Made by a program: the position numbers and the translations under genes. Below, piece by piece: positions 1-7,262 of a DNA stretch of 8,459 nt. Source of the DNA: Erysipelotrichaceae bacterium (GTDB lineage Bacteria; Bacillota_I; Bacilli_A; Erysipelotrichales; Erysipelotrichaceae). The first letter of the stretch is position 1, and each line of letters opens with the position of its first letter. Location of the stretch: positions 1 to 8,459 of the forward strand of contig DXZE01000059.1 of the NCBI GenBank assembly GCA_019415435.1. The letters are read 5' to 3'. The notes below the pieces were generated by a model. That model did no database searches and was not told the origin of the DNA. It saw only the letters and a program-made list of their open reading frames with translations.

Positions 1-2
1 TT

Positions 3-27
3 TGTAAGCCTTTCGAAAGCGATTACA
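3..27 (+). promoter_or_regulatory. Probable cre / LacI-family operator upstream of mglB
   Basis: Positions 14-27 (CGAAAGCGATTACA) match the CcpA catabolite-responsive-element consensus TGWAANCGNTNWCA at every defined base except the first. They sit within a larger dyad: TGTAA at 3-7 and TTACA at 23-27 flank the perfect palindrome CTTTCGAAAG at 10-19. Such a dyad suits CcpA or a dedicated GalR/LacI-type regulator. Its place about 75 bases before a sugar-transporter gene fits carbon-source control of the mgl operon. Which protein binds cannot be told from sequence, and the window edge at base 1 may cut further sites. Confidence 0.6.
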
Positions 28-50
28 AAAACAAACTATTTTAATTTATA
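23..50 (+). promoter_or_regulatory. Weak candidate mgl promoter
   Basis: A -35-like TTACAA (23-28) and an AT-rich -10-like TTTATA (45-50) are separated by 16 bases. An alternative -10, TTTAAT (40-45), has no good -35 partner. If the first pair is the promoter, the cre-like element overlaps the -35 box and bound regulator would block polymerase. The boxes are poor matches and the true promoter could be elsewhere, including upstream of the window. Confidence 0.3.
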
Positions 51-98
51 GGTAAAACCAAAACGCATTTGATCATTCAAGGAGGGAATTTGGTTTTT

Positions 99-1349
99 AT
101 GAACAAGAAGTTTATTTCAGTAGCTATGACAGGTGTTATGGCCCTGTCATTAGCAGGATGCTCCGGTAGTTCTAATAAGGGTTCTACAGCATCTGGCGGC
201 GGAAGCGACGTAGCTAACAAGGATAAGCCAGTCGTATTCTACAACCGTCAGCCTTCCAACTCCAGCACAGGCGAACTTGATATGAACGCTCTGAACTGGA
301 ACAAAGACACTTACTATGTAGGATTCGATGCTAACCAGGGTGCTGAATTACAGGGCGAAATGGTTGCTAAGTACATCGAAGACCACAAGGACACAATCGA
401 CCGTAATGGCGATGGCACAATCGGATACGTTCTTGCAATTGGTGACGTAGGTCATAATGACTCTATCGCACGTACAAGAGGTGTTCGTAAGGCATTAGGA
501 ACAGCTGTTGAAAAGGATGGAAATATCGTTTCTGATCCACTTGATGGTAACCCTGATGCAGTTAAGGAAGGCGAAGTTGCCGGATTCAAGGTTAAGGAAC
601 TCGCTTCCAAGGAAATGAAGAACTCTGCTGGTGCTACATGGGATGCAGCTACAGCTGGTGACACAATCACAGCATGGGCTGGTGACTTAGGTGATCAGAT
701 TGACTTAGTTGTCTCCAACAATGATGGTATGGGCATGGCTATGTTCAACAAGTGGTCCAAGGCTGAAAAGGTTCCGACATTCGGCTACGATGCTAACTCT
801 GATGCAGTTGCTGCTATTCCAGAAGGATATGGCGGAACAATCTCCCAGCACGCTGATGTTCAGGCTTATCTGACATTAAGAGTTCTGAGAAACGCTCTGG
901 ATGGCGTAGACATCATGACAGGTATCTCCAAGAAGGATGATGCTGGCAACGTCTTAACAGAAGGTGAAGATTATAAGTATGTTGAAGACGAGCGTTCCTT
1001 CTATGCATTGAACGTTGCAGTTACAGCTGATAACTATAAGGACTTCACAGATTCTACAGTTGTTTACAAGCCAGTTTCTAATCAGCTCGATTCCAAGACT
1101 TCTCCAGAAAAGAAGGTATGGCTTGACATCTATAACGCAGCTGATAACTTCCTTTCTTCAACATATCAGCCATTGCTTGAAAACTATGATGATCTGCTGA
1201 ACCTCAAGGTTGATTACATTGGTGGCGATGGTCAGACAGAAGGTAACATTACTGGACGTCTTGGCAACCCAAGTGACTATGATGCATTTGCAATCAACAT
1301 GGTTAAGACAGATAATGCTGCTTCTTATACAGCCATTCTGGGTCAATAA
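99..1349 (+). CDS. mglB: Galactose/methyl-galactoside-binding lipoprotein, circularly permuted MglB
   Basis: Substrate-binding subunit of the galactose/glucose ABC importer, anchored outside the membrane. The 416-residue product has a lipoprotein signal peptide with lipobox LAGC (Cys21) and a Ser/Gly-rich linker (22-40). The ATG at 99 is chosen because AAGGAGGG (79-86) lies 12 bases upstream; a TTG at 69 would translate through that site. Equivalents of E. coli MglB ligand residues are visible: N49, H119, D121, R125, W181, N208, D231, and DNF at 349-351. The residue matching E. coli N256 is Gln250. A calcium loop, DRNGDGTIGY, lies at 101-110. Order is the oddity. After the signal peptide the chain starts at the strand that follows the first two beta-alpha units of E. 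coli MglB (PVVFYN, 44-49). The missing N-terminal segment appears at residues 338-416, after the normal C-terminal end and a linker (about 319-337). Family assignment is firm; exact sugar preference is inferred. Confidence 0.93.
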   Translation: MNKKFISVAMTGVMALSLAGCSGSSNKGSTASGGGSDVANKDKPVVFYNRQPSNSSTGELDMNALNWNKDTYYVGFDANQGAELQGEMVAKYIEDHKDTIDRNGDGTIGYVLAIGDVGHNDSIARTRGVRKALGTAVEKDGNIVSDPLDGNPDAVKEGEVAGFKVKELASKEMKNSAGATWDAATAGDTITAWAGDLGDQIDLVVSNNDGMGMAMFNKWSKAEKVPTFGYDANSDAVAAIPEGYGGTISQHADVQAYLTLRVLRNALDGVDIMTGISKKDDAGNVLTEGEDYKYVEDERSFYALNVAVTADNYKDFTDSTVVYKPVSNQLDSKTSPEKKVWLDIYNAADNFLSSTYQPLLENYDDLLNLKVDYIGGDGQTEGNITGRLGNPSDYDAFAINMVKTDNAASYTAILGQ

Positions 1350-1365
1350 TCTTTAGATTGAAATC

Positions 1366-1405
1366 AGAGGTTATCGGGAGTTGTTCATACTGCCTGATAA
1401 CCTCT
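1366..1405 (+). terminator. mglB-mglA intergenic hairpin (attenuator or mRNA stabiliser)
   Basis: AGAGGTTATC (1366-1375) and GATAACCTCT (1396-1405) are perfectly complementary over 10 bp, with about 20 bases between them. The sequence that follows (TCTCCTAATTT) is only partly U-rich, so termination should be weak. It starts 16 bases after the mglB stop and lies before mglA in an otherwise co-oriented operon. This is the usual place for a hairpin that gives more binding protein than ATPase or permease, either by partial termination or by protecting the mglB message from 3' decay. The stem is seen; its effect is inferred. Confidence 0.65.
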
Positions 1406-1470
1406 TCTCCTAATTTATAGAAGAAAACAGAATGCTCTGGACAGCAGTAAATTTAGCAGAGGTATATACA

Positions 1471-2979
1471 ATGACAGAAACAAATAAAGATATCATTCTG
1501 TCGATTCGCGGCATGACCAAATCATTCGGCCGTAACGTTGTCCTCGATCACGTCAACATGGATGTGAAACGTGGAACCGTTATGGGTCTGATGGGTGAAA
1601 ATGGTGCCGGTAAATCGACAATGATGAAGTGCCTGTTCGGTACGTATCAGAAAGACGAAGGTACAATCATTCTTGATGGCAAGGAAGTCAGTTTCTCCGG
1701 TCCTAAGGATGCTCTGGAAAACGGAATTGCCATGGTCCATCAGGAATTGAATCAATGTCTGGACAGAAGCGTAATAGATAACTTGTTCCTCGGACGCTAT
1801 CCAACGGACTCTCTTGGGGTAGTTGATGAAGGACGTATGAGAAAAGAGGCTTCGGATCTTTTCCGTAAGCTGGGTATGACAGTCAATCTGACACAGCCAA
1901 TGCGCAATATGTCAGTTTCCCAAAGACAGATGTGTGAAATTGCCAAGGCAATTTCCTATAACTCAAAACTCATCGTTCTTGATGAGCCAACCTCATCACT
2001 GACCGAACCTGAAGTCAGAAAGTTGTTTAAGATGATGTCCAGATTGAGAGATCAGGGAATTTCCATTATCTATATTTCTCATAAGATGGATGAAGTCTTC
2101 GAAATCTGTGATCAGGTCTCTGTATTGCGTGATGGCAAGCTTGTCATGACAAAAGACACTAAAGATACAAATATGAATGAACTGATTGCGGCCATGGTCG
2201 GAAGATCTCTGGATAACAGATTCCCACCGGTTGATAACAAACCTGGTGATGTCATTCTTCAGATCAAACATCTCTCTACCAAGTATGAACCGCATATCAT
2301 GGATATCACATTTGATGTCAGAAAAGGTGAAATATTCGGTTTGTATGGACTGGTAGGAGCTGGCCGTACAGAATTACTGGAAACCATATTCGGTGTCCGT
2401 ACAAGAGCTGCAGGACGTGTGTACTATGCAGGCAAGCTGATGAATTTCAACAGTGCCCGTGATGCTATGGAACATGGTTTTGCGATGATTACAGAGGAAC
2501 GTAAGGCAAACGGTCTGTTTGCGAAAGGTGACTTAACCTTCAATACAACTATTGCCAACCTGAGTCATTACAAAAATGGATTAGTACTATCTGATGTCAA
2601 GATGGTAAAGGCTACCAGTGATGAACTGCATCTGATGCATACAAAGGCTATGGGTCCAGATGACATGATGACATCTCTTTCCGGTGGTAACCAGCAGAAG
2701 GTTATCTTCGGTAGATGGATTGAAAGAGATCCGGAAGTATTCATGATGGATGAGCCTACCAGAGGTATCGATGTAGGTGCCAAGTATGAAATTTATGAAC
2801 TGATTATCAGAATGGCAAAACAGGGTAAGACAATTATTGTTGTTTCTTCTGAAATGCCTGAAATTCTCGGTATTACAAACCGTATCGGTGTTATGTCCAA
2901 TGGCAGACTTGCCGGGATTGTAAATACCAAGGAAACAAATCAGGAAGAGCTCTTGAGATTGAGTGCCAAGTATCTGTAA
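1471..2979 (+). CDS. mglA: Galactose/methyl-galactoside ABC transporter ATP-binding protein MglA
   Basis: Cytoplasmic energy-coupling subunit: two fused ATPase domains that drive sugar import through MglC. The 502 residues compare with 506 in E. coli MglA. Domain 1 has Walker A GENGAGKST (42-50), the Q-loop glutamine Q91, a signature-like MSVSQRQ (147-153), Walker B ending LDEPTSSL (170-177) and H-loop H204. Domain 2 is degenerate as is normal for CUT2 ATPases: Walker A reads GLVGAGRTE (293-301) with Arg for Lys, the signature LSGGNQQK (403-410) is intact, Walker B ends MDEPTRGID (426-434), and Ser replaces the H-loop His (SSEMPE, 459-464). One site therefore likely does most of the hydrolysis. 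The ATG at 1471 is chosen for AGAGG at 1458-1462, 8 bases upstream, and the family-typical N-terminus; an in-frame ATG at 1432 lacks a ribosome site and would add 13 atypical residues. Related RbsA/XylG proteins share the architecture, but the neighbouring MglB supports galactose. Confidence 0.93.
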   Translation: MTETNKDIILSIRGMTKSFGRNVVLDHVNMDVKRGTVMGLMGENGAGKSTMMKCLFGTYQKDEGTIILDGKEVSFSGPKDALENGIAMVHQELNQCLDRSVIDNLFLGRYPTDSLGVVDEGRMRKEASDLFRKLGMTVNLTQPMRNMSVSQRQMCEIAKAISYNSKLIVLDEPTSSLTEPEVRKLFKMMSRLRDQGISIIYISHKMDEVFEICDQVSVLRDGKLVMTKDTKDTNMNELIAAMVGRSLDNRFPPVDNKPGDVILQIKHLSTKYEPHIMDITFDVRKGEIFGLYGLVGAGRTELLETIFGVRTRAAGRVYYAGKLMNFNSARDAMEHGFAMITEERKANGLFAKGDLTFNTTIANLSHYKNGLVLSDVKMVKATSDELHLMHTKAMGPDDMMTSLSGGNQQKVIFGRWIERDPEVFMMDEPTRGIDVGAKYEIYELIIRMAKQGKTIIVVSSEMPEILGITNRIGVMSNGRLAGIVNTKETNQEELLRLSAKYL

Positions 2980-2993
2980 GGAGAAAATGAATC

Positions 2994-4673
2994 ATGAGTG
3001 AGAAAAATACAAATGGGATTCTGAGTGCAGAGCAGGAAGAAGCACTGCTTAAGCCAATAGATGATTATGTAGCAGATAAGCAGAGACAGATTGATGCCCT
3101 GCGTGTCGATGGTACGGATCGTGTTCAGAGTCTGACAAACCATATCAAGGTTGTTAAAGAATCTAAAATTTATTCAAAAGATGAAAAGAATTCGAAGATT
3201 TCAGCTGATAAGGCCGAACTTGAAAAAGCAAAGGCAGTTGAAGCAAAGAATAAGGATCAGGTAAATAAGCTGATCAAAGAAGCTGAGGATTATCTGAAAG
3301 CTCATTATGACAGTGATTACTTCTCCAAGGTTGATGCTTCCTGCAATGTTCAGAAGGAACAGGCTTTACAGAAGCACAATGCGCATTTGGCTCAGTTAAA
3401 GCAGGAGCATGAAGAGAACCTGAAGAAACTGAATGCCGAAGGCGGTGCGGATCTGAAACATGAGATCAAAGATGAAAACTATGTATATAAGAACAAAGTC
3501 TTTGACGCAAAGCTGACTTATCAGAAAGACCTGCAGGTAATCAAGGACCGCAGACATGAAGCATTTACACATGAGTATCATCTGATTGACTTACTGAGAC
3601 TTTCCAAGTTTACATTCGGTGAGAATCAGGCACAGAAGAGAGAATTAAGAAAATATAACTTCAACAGAAAACAGTTCTTCTTAAAGAATGGTCTGTATAT
3701 TGTCATTATTCTTGTCTTCGTATTCTTAGGTATCATTACACCAGTCGTCAAGAATGGTTCTCAGTTATTCACAATGACAAACATTCTGAATATTCTGCAG
3801 CAGGCATCTCCTAGAATGTTCCTGGCACTTGGTGTTGCCGGATTGATCCTGTTAACAGGTACTGACCTTTCTGTCGGACGTATGGTAGGTATGGGTATGG
3901 TTACATCAACCATCATCATGCACCAGGGTCCTAACACAGGTTCTGTATTCGGACATGTATTTGACTTTACAAATATGCCGCTTGTAGGCAGAGCATTATT
4001 CGCATTATTATTGTGCATTATTCTCTGCACAATCTTTACATCTATTGCCGGCTTCTTCATGGCAAAGTTCAAGATGCATCCATTCGTTGCCACAATGGCT
4101 AACATGCTGATTATCTTCGGTCTGTTAACATATGCCACAAAGGGTGTATCCTTCGGCGCTATTGAACCTGCTATTCCGGCTATGTTTATTCCTAAGGTCG
4201 GTAAGTTCCCTACAATTATTCTCTGGGCTGTTGCCGCAATCATCATTGTATGGTTCATCTGGAACAAGACAACATTCGGTAAGTCCTTATTCGCAGTAGG
4301 TGGAAACCCTGAAGCAGCATCTGTTTCTGGTATTAACGTATTCAAAGTTACAGTAGGTGCCTTCGTAATGGCTGGTATTCTGTATGGCTTTGGTTCATGG
4401 TTAGAGTGCCAGAGAATGTTCGGTTCTGGTTCTGCCGCATATGGACAGGGCTGGGATATGGATGCTATCGCCGCCTGCGTTGTCGGTGGTGTTTCCTTCA
4501 CTGGTGGTATTGGTAAGATCTCTGGTGTTGTTACCGGTGTTCTGATCTTTACAGGATTAACATATTCTCTTACAATCCTGGGTATTGATACAAATCTCCA
4601 GTTCGTATTTGAAGGTATTATCATCCTTGCCGCAGTTACACTGGACTGCCTGAAGTATATTCAGAAGAAGTAA
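2994..4673 (+). CDS. mglC: Galactose/methyl-galactoside ABC transporter permease MglC with long N-terminal extension
   Basis: Membrane subunit that forms the sugar channel with MglA beneath it. AAGGAG at 2978-2983, overlapping the mglA stop, lies 10 bases before the ATG; the gap to mglA is 14 bases. The product is 559 residues, against about 336 in E. coli MglC. Residues from about 230 on are the CUT2 permease: hydrophobic segments near 232-250, 275-290, 332-357, 362-381, 406-424, 451-469, 491-504, 508-529 and 536-550, with family motifs LTGTDLSVGRMVG (287-299), AVGGNPEAASVSGINV (434-449) and DAIAACVVGGVSFTGG (490-505). Residues 1-225 are an extra hydrophilic region, rich in Lys, Glu, Gln and Asp with likely coiled-coil stretches (about 62-105 and 117-148) and a basic end before the first membrane segment. 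This places it in the cytoplasm next to MglA. Its function is unknown; a regulatory or docking role is inference. An intrinsic terminator follows 22 bases downstream. Confidence 0.92.
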   Translation: MSEKNTNGILSAEQEEALLKPIDDYVADKQRQIDALRVDGTDRVQSLTNHIKVVKESKIYSKDEKNSKISADKAELEKAKAVEAKNKDQVNKLIKEAEDYLKAHYDSDYFSKVDASCNVQKEQALQKHNAHLAQLKQEHEENLKKLNAEGGADLKHEIKDENYVYKNKVFDAKLTYQKDLQVIKDRRHEAFTHEYHLIDLLRLSKFTFGENQAQKRELRKYNFNRKQFFLKNGLYIVIILVFVFLGIITPVVKNGSQLFTMTNILNILQQASPRMFLALGVAGLILLTGTDLSVGRMVGMGMVTSTIIMHQGPNTGSVFGHVFDFTNMPLVGRALFALLLCIILCTIFTSIAGFFMAKFKMHPFVATMANMLIIFGLLTYATKGVSFGAIEPAIPAMFIPKVGKFPTIILWAVAAIIIVWFIWNKTTFGKSLFAVGGNPEAASVSGINVFKVTVGAFVMAGILYGFGSWLECQRMFGSGSAAYGQGWDMDAIAACVVGGVSFTGGIGKISGVVTGVLIFTGLTYSLTILGIDTNLQFVFEGIIILAAVTLDCLKYIQKK

Positions 4674-4695
4674 TTCTTATAAAGAATTTGAAAGA

Positions 4696-4728
4696 ATGTC
4701 ATCTCTTTACAAAGGGATGGCATTTTTT
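4696..4728 (+). terminator. Intrinsic terminator of the mgl operon
   Basis: ATGTCATCTCTTT (4696-4708) pairs with AAAGGGATGGCAT (4711-4723) along its full length with two G-U pairs; the innermost A-U pairs will open to give a normal loop. A run of six T (4723-4728) follows directly. It lies 22 bases after the mglC stop and separates the transporter operon from the deaminase gene. A minor inverted repeat, ATTCTT/AAGAAT, sits at 4673-4687 just before it. Confidence 0.88.
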
Positions 4729-4739
4729 ATGTGAGAAAC

Positions 4740-4748
4740 TGTTAGAAT
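4740..4748 (+). promoter_or_regulatory. Extended -10 promoter for the deaminase gene
   Basis: TGTTAGAAT (4740-4748) fits an extended -10 box, TGN followed by TAGAAT (5 of 6 to TATAAT). Counting the usual 6-base gap after the -10 puts the expected transcription start at 4755, the A of the ATG. No convincing -35 is seen at 4720-4725, which is occupied by the upstream terminator, but extended -10 promoters can do without one. Support comes from the strong terminator just upstream, which leaves the downstream genes in need of their own promoter. Confidence 0.55.
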
Positions 4749-4754
4749 AGTGCT

Positions 4755-7262
4755 ATGCAGTATTTTGGTAAGTTTTATCTGGATAAAGAAAAAGATATTA
4801 TTGTCACATTATTTAAAGAAAATCATGATTTGTGTTATGAAATCAGTACACCTAACCATGCCAGTGGCAATCTGATTTCAAATCTGGCTTCATTATGTCA
4901 TCTGGATATTTCTTTTGATACAAATGGTCTTAAAGTTATCAGAGAAAGGATACCGGGTTATATTGATGGTGAAGGAAGATTCTTATGGATTCTGCGTTTA
5001 GCAGAAACGAAGACTGCCAACATATATCCGGATGGTACGATTGACCGCAAGGCATACATTCCTGCCATTGCCAAGACATTCATGTCACAGACAAAGGAAT
5101 ATCATCTGAATGCCAATAAAACCCTGGTAAAGACATATATCAGGGAAGAGTGCAAGTTTCATACAGACTTACATACCCATATGAATGCAAATCTTTCGCC
5201 AGATATTCTGATAGCGACAGGTATTGCCCATCAGATCCGCTATCCGTATTACTACATTAAAAAACTTCATTTAAAAATTACAGATAAACAGAAGGAAAAG
5301 CTTGAAAGAGACAGATGTGTTGTCGCAGAAACTCTTAAAGATTCTTCTTTGAAAGGTAAATATCTTAAAAGAAGAATCAATGACAATACATTTATAAACT
5401 TTGCGGATTTAATCCTGAACAATCTGGAAAATGCCTCTTATAACATTCCAAAGATACGTGCTTCTTTAGCTGTTATGAAAGATGGTCAGGCAGTTTTTAC
5501 AAATCTTGAAAAGGTATATCTGTACCGGTATGTATTTACCAAGGGTATTGAAAGTAATGAAAAGATTGTCTTCCATCATATTGATGAAATACCGGATACA
5601 GATATTGTTCAGTATCTGCATCAGATGTTAGAGGATCGTGAGAATCCTGACTACAGAAATAATTCCCTGTATCAGGATGAATTGTTATGGATTGCCAGAT
5701 CCTACGCTCATAACAGAGTGTATTATGCGGAAATATCGGATACATCTTTAGTCAGGGAAAAACAGGCAGCACATGTATTAAAGGAAATACATGAAGTCAT
5801 GCCTGCCATCACAAAAGAAACAGGTGTAACTCTGCGTTTTCTTGCGGCTTTCAGAAGAATTCCTTTAACAATTGTAAAAGATCAGATTGAAAACAATTAC
5901 TTTACAGAAAACCTGCAGGTATTAAAGGCTGTTGCCAGAGATCCTTATATTGCAGGAAGTGATTTTGTCGGGGAAGAGATCAATGATATCAGGGAATTAA
6001 AACCGGTCATTCATGAAATTGTAAAGATTGCCACAGACATACCTTCTTTTGTGATAAGAATCCATGCGGGTGAGAATGACAGTCTTCCGGATAATGTTGC
6101 AAACAGTATTCTCTGTGTCAGAGATAGTCTTTCTCCAGGTCAGAAGTTTCCATGCATGCGGATTGGACATGGTCTCTATACTGCCAATCTGAATACAAAC
6201 AAGGGCAGAGAGCTGATTGAACTCTTATTGAAATATCATGTTGTACTGGAATTCCAGATCACATCCAATGTCCGTCTGAATAATCTCAATTCCTTACAGC
6301 ATCATCCTTTAAAGCAGTATCTGAAGGCTGGTATAGCCTGTGTACAGGGGACAGATGGCGGTGCTTTATATGGAACGGATTCCATCGATGAGCAGCTTTC
6401 ATTAGAACGTATGCTGGATCTTGATTTCAATGAAATGTGTCAGATGGCAGAAGCTGAAAAGCATGTTATGGATGTTTCTTTGAAGGCTTTTGAAGATAAG
6501 AACAAATGGTTTGAAGATACATGTCATACAGATACCGAACAGTTCTATCAAAAGAGAATTAACGAAGAATCAGATGAATTCCTTGCTGTATCTGCAGGTG
6601 AAAGAAAGTATGACAGTAATGAAGTATTCAAAGACAAGATCAGTCTGATGCCAGCCGATAAGGTGCCGGTGATTATAGCAGGTGGAAGCTTTAACAATGC
6701 ATCGCATATAACAAAGCTTCGTCTTCCAGAAACAAAATTATTAGATGATCTGCTTGAAAGAAGTGATCCGGATAAAGTATTCTTTGTGATCGGACCATCC
6801 TTTAAAGGATATGAGAAGTATCTTTTAGAACATAATCATAACCGGTTTGATATATGGTGCTTTGTACCTTCTGCTGTAACTAAAACAGAATGGAAGAAAA
6901 TACAGACAGAACCAGTCCATGTACGTGTTTCCATAGAAGCTAGTGCGATGGGATGCTATAAGAGCTTTGCCTATGAGATATTCAAGCGGAGAGAGTCTGT
7001 GATTGTGGCCTTTGATGGTAATTCCATAGGTGCCAATCTGATTCAGGACGCTAAGAATTCCAAATATAAGTCACGTACATTTATATCGGTACATTCACGG
7101 TCTCTAATGATTAAGGCTAAGTCATTAGAAGGATATATTACATATTTTGATGATACAGATAATGCGAATGAGATGATCCGCTATTGTGATAAGTATTATG
7201 CGGATTTCAGTAATCCGGATGCGATGATTCTGAAGAAAAAGAAGGTTTATGACAAGATTTGA
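4755..7262 (+). CDS. Adenosine-deaminase-like metallohydrolase with C-terminal Rossmann-like domain
   Basis: A predicted cytosolic zinc hydrolase of the adenosine/AMP deaminase superfamily, 835 residues, much longer than plain adenosine deaminase (about 350). Residues 1-130 are an unassigned N-terminal region. The deaminase core carries the metal motif DLHTH (138-142; H140, H142), HAGE (437-440; metal His and catalytic Glu440), RIGHG (469-473; H472) and TDGG (533-536; metal ligand D534). The interval between HxH and HAGE (about 295 residues) is larger than usual and implies inserted elements. The standard TDDP motif reads TDGG, so the second Asp, which contacts the purine in adenosine deaminase, is Gly535; the substrate may not be adenosine. 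Residues about 635-800 resemble a Rossmann-type alpha/beta domain (VPVIIAGGSFN, VFFVIGPS, SVIVAFDGNS); I do not recognise the family. There is no Shine-Dalgarno sequence, and an in-frame TAG at 4743 rules out an earlier start. The gene overlaps the next one by 14 bases. Reaction and pathway are unproven. Confidence 0.8.
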   Translation: MQYFGKFYLDKEKDIIVTLFKENHDLCYEISTPNHASGNLISNLASLCHLDISFDTNGLKVIRERIPGYIDGEGRFLWILRLAETKTANIYPDGTIDRKAYIPAIAKTFMSQTKEYHLNANKTLVKTYIREECKFHTDLHTHMNANLSPDILIATGIAHQIRYPYYYIKKLHLKITDKQKEKLERDRCVVAETLKDSSLKGKYLKRRINDNTFINFADLILNNLENASYNIPKIRASLAVMKDGQAVFTNLEKVYLYRYVFTKGIESNEKIVFHHIDEIPDTDIVQYLHQMLEDRENPDYRNNSLYQDELLWIARSYAHNRVYYAEISDTSLVREKQAAHVLKEIHEVMPAITKETGVTLRFLAAFRRIPLTIVKDQIENNYFTENLQVLKAVARDPYIAGSDFVGEEINDIRELKPVIHEIVKIATDIPSFVIRIHAGENDSLPDNVANSILCVRDSLSPGQKFPCMRIGHGLYTANLNTNKGRELIELLLKYHVVLEFQITSNVRLNNLNSLQHHPLKQYLKAGIACVQGTDGGALYGTDSIDEQLSLERMLDLDFNEMCQMAEAEKHVMDVSLKAFEDKNKWFEDTCHTDTEQFYQKRINEESDEFLAVSAGERKYDSNEVFKDKISLMPADKVPVIIAGGSFNNASHITKLRLPETKLLDDLLERSDPDKVFFVIGPSFKGYEKYLLEHNHNRFDIWCFVPSAVTKTEWKKIQTEPVHVRVSIEASAMGCYKSFAYEIFKRRESVIVAFDGNSIGANLIQDAKNSKYKSRTFISVHSRSLMIKAKSLEGYITYFDDTDNANEMIRYCDKYYADFSNPDAMILKKKKVYDKI

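Noticed and set aside
69..98. Upstream TTG start for mglB
   Set aside because: It would translate through the AAGGAGGG ribosome site and put ten residues before a textbook lipoprotein signal peptide; ATG at 99 fits better.
99..1349. MglB as a truncated or frameshifted pseudogene missing its N-terminal lobe
   Set aside because: The missing segment is present at the C-terminus in the same frame, with ligand residues kept, so rearrangement explains the sequence better than decay.
1432..1470. Upstream ATG start for mglA
   Set aside because: There is no ribosome site before it, and ATG 1471 has AGAGG at 8 bases and gives the family-typical length.
3761..4624. Long open frame of 287 codons on the minus strand within mglC
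   Set aside because: It is antisense to the conserved permease core, has no ribosome site, and its product is Pro/Thr/Ile-rich as expected from a shadow of membrane-protein codons.
4755..7262. RADAR phage-defence deaminase RdrB
   Set aside because: No RdrA-type ATPase is nearby, and I cannot show specific similarity beyond superfamily motifs and size.
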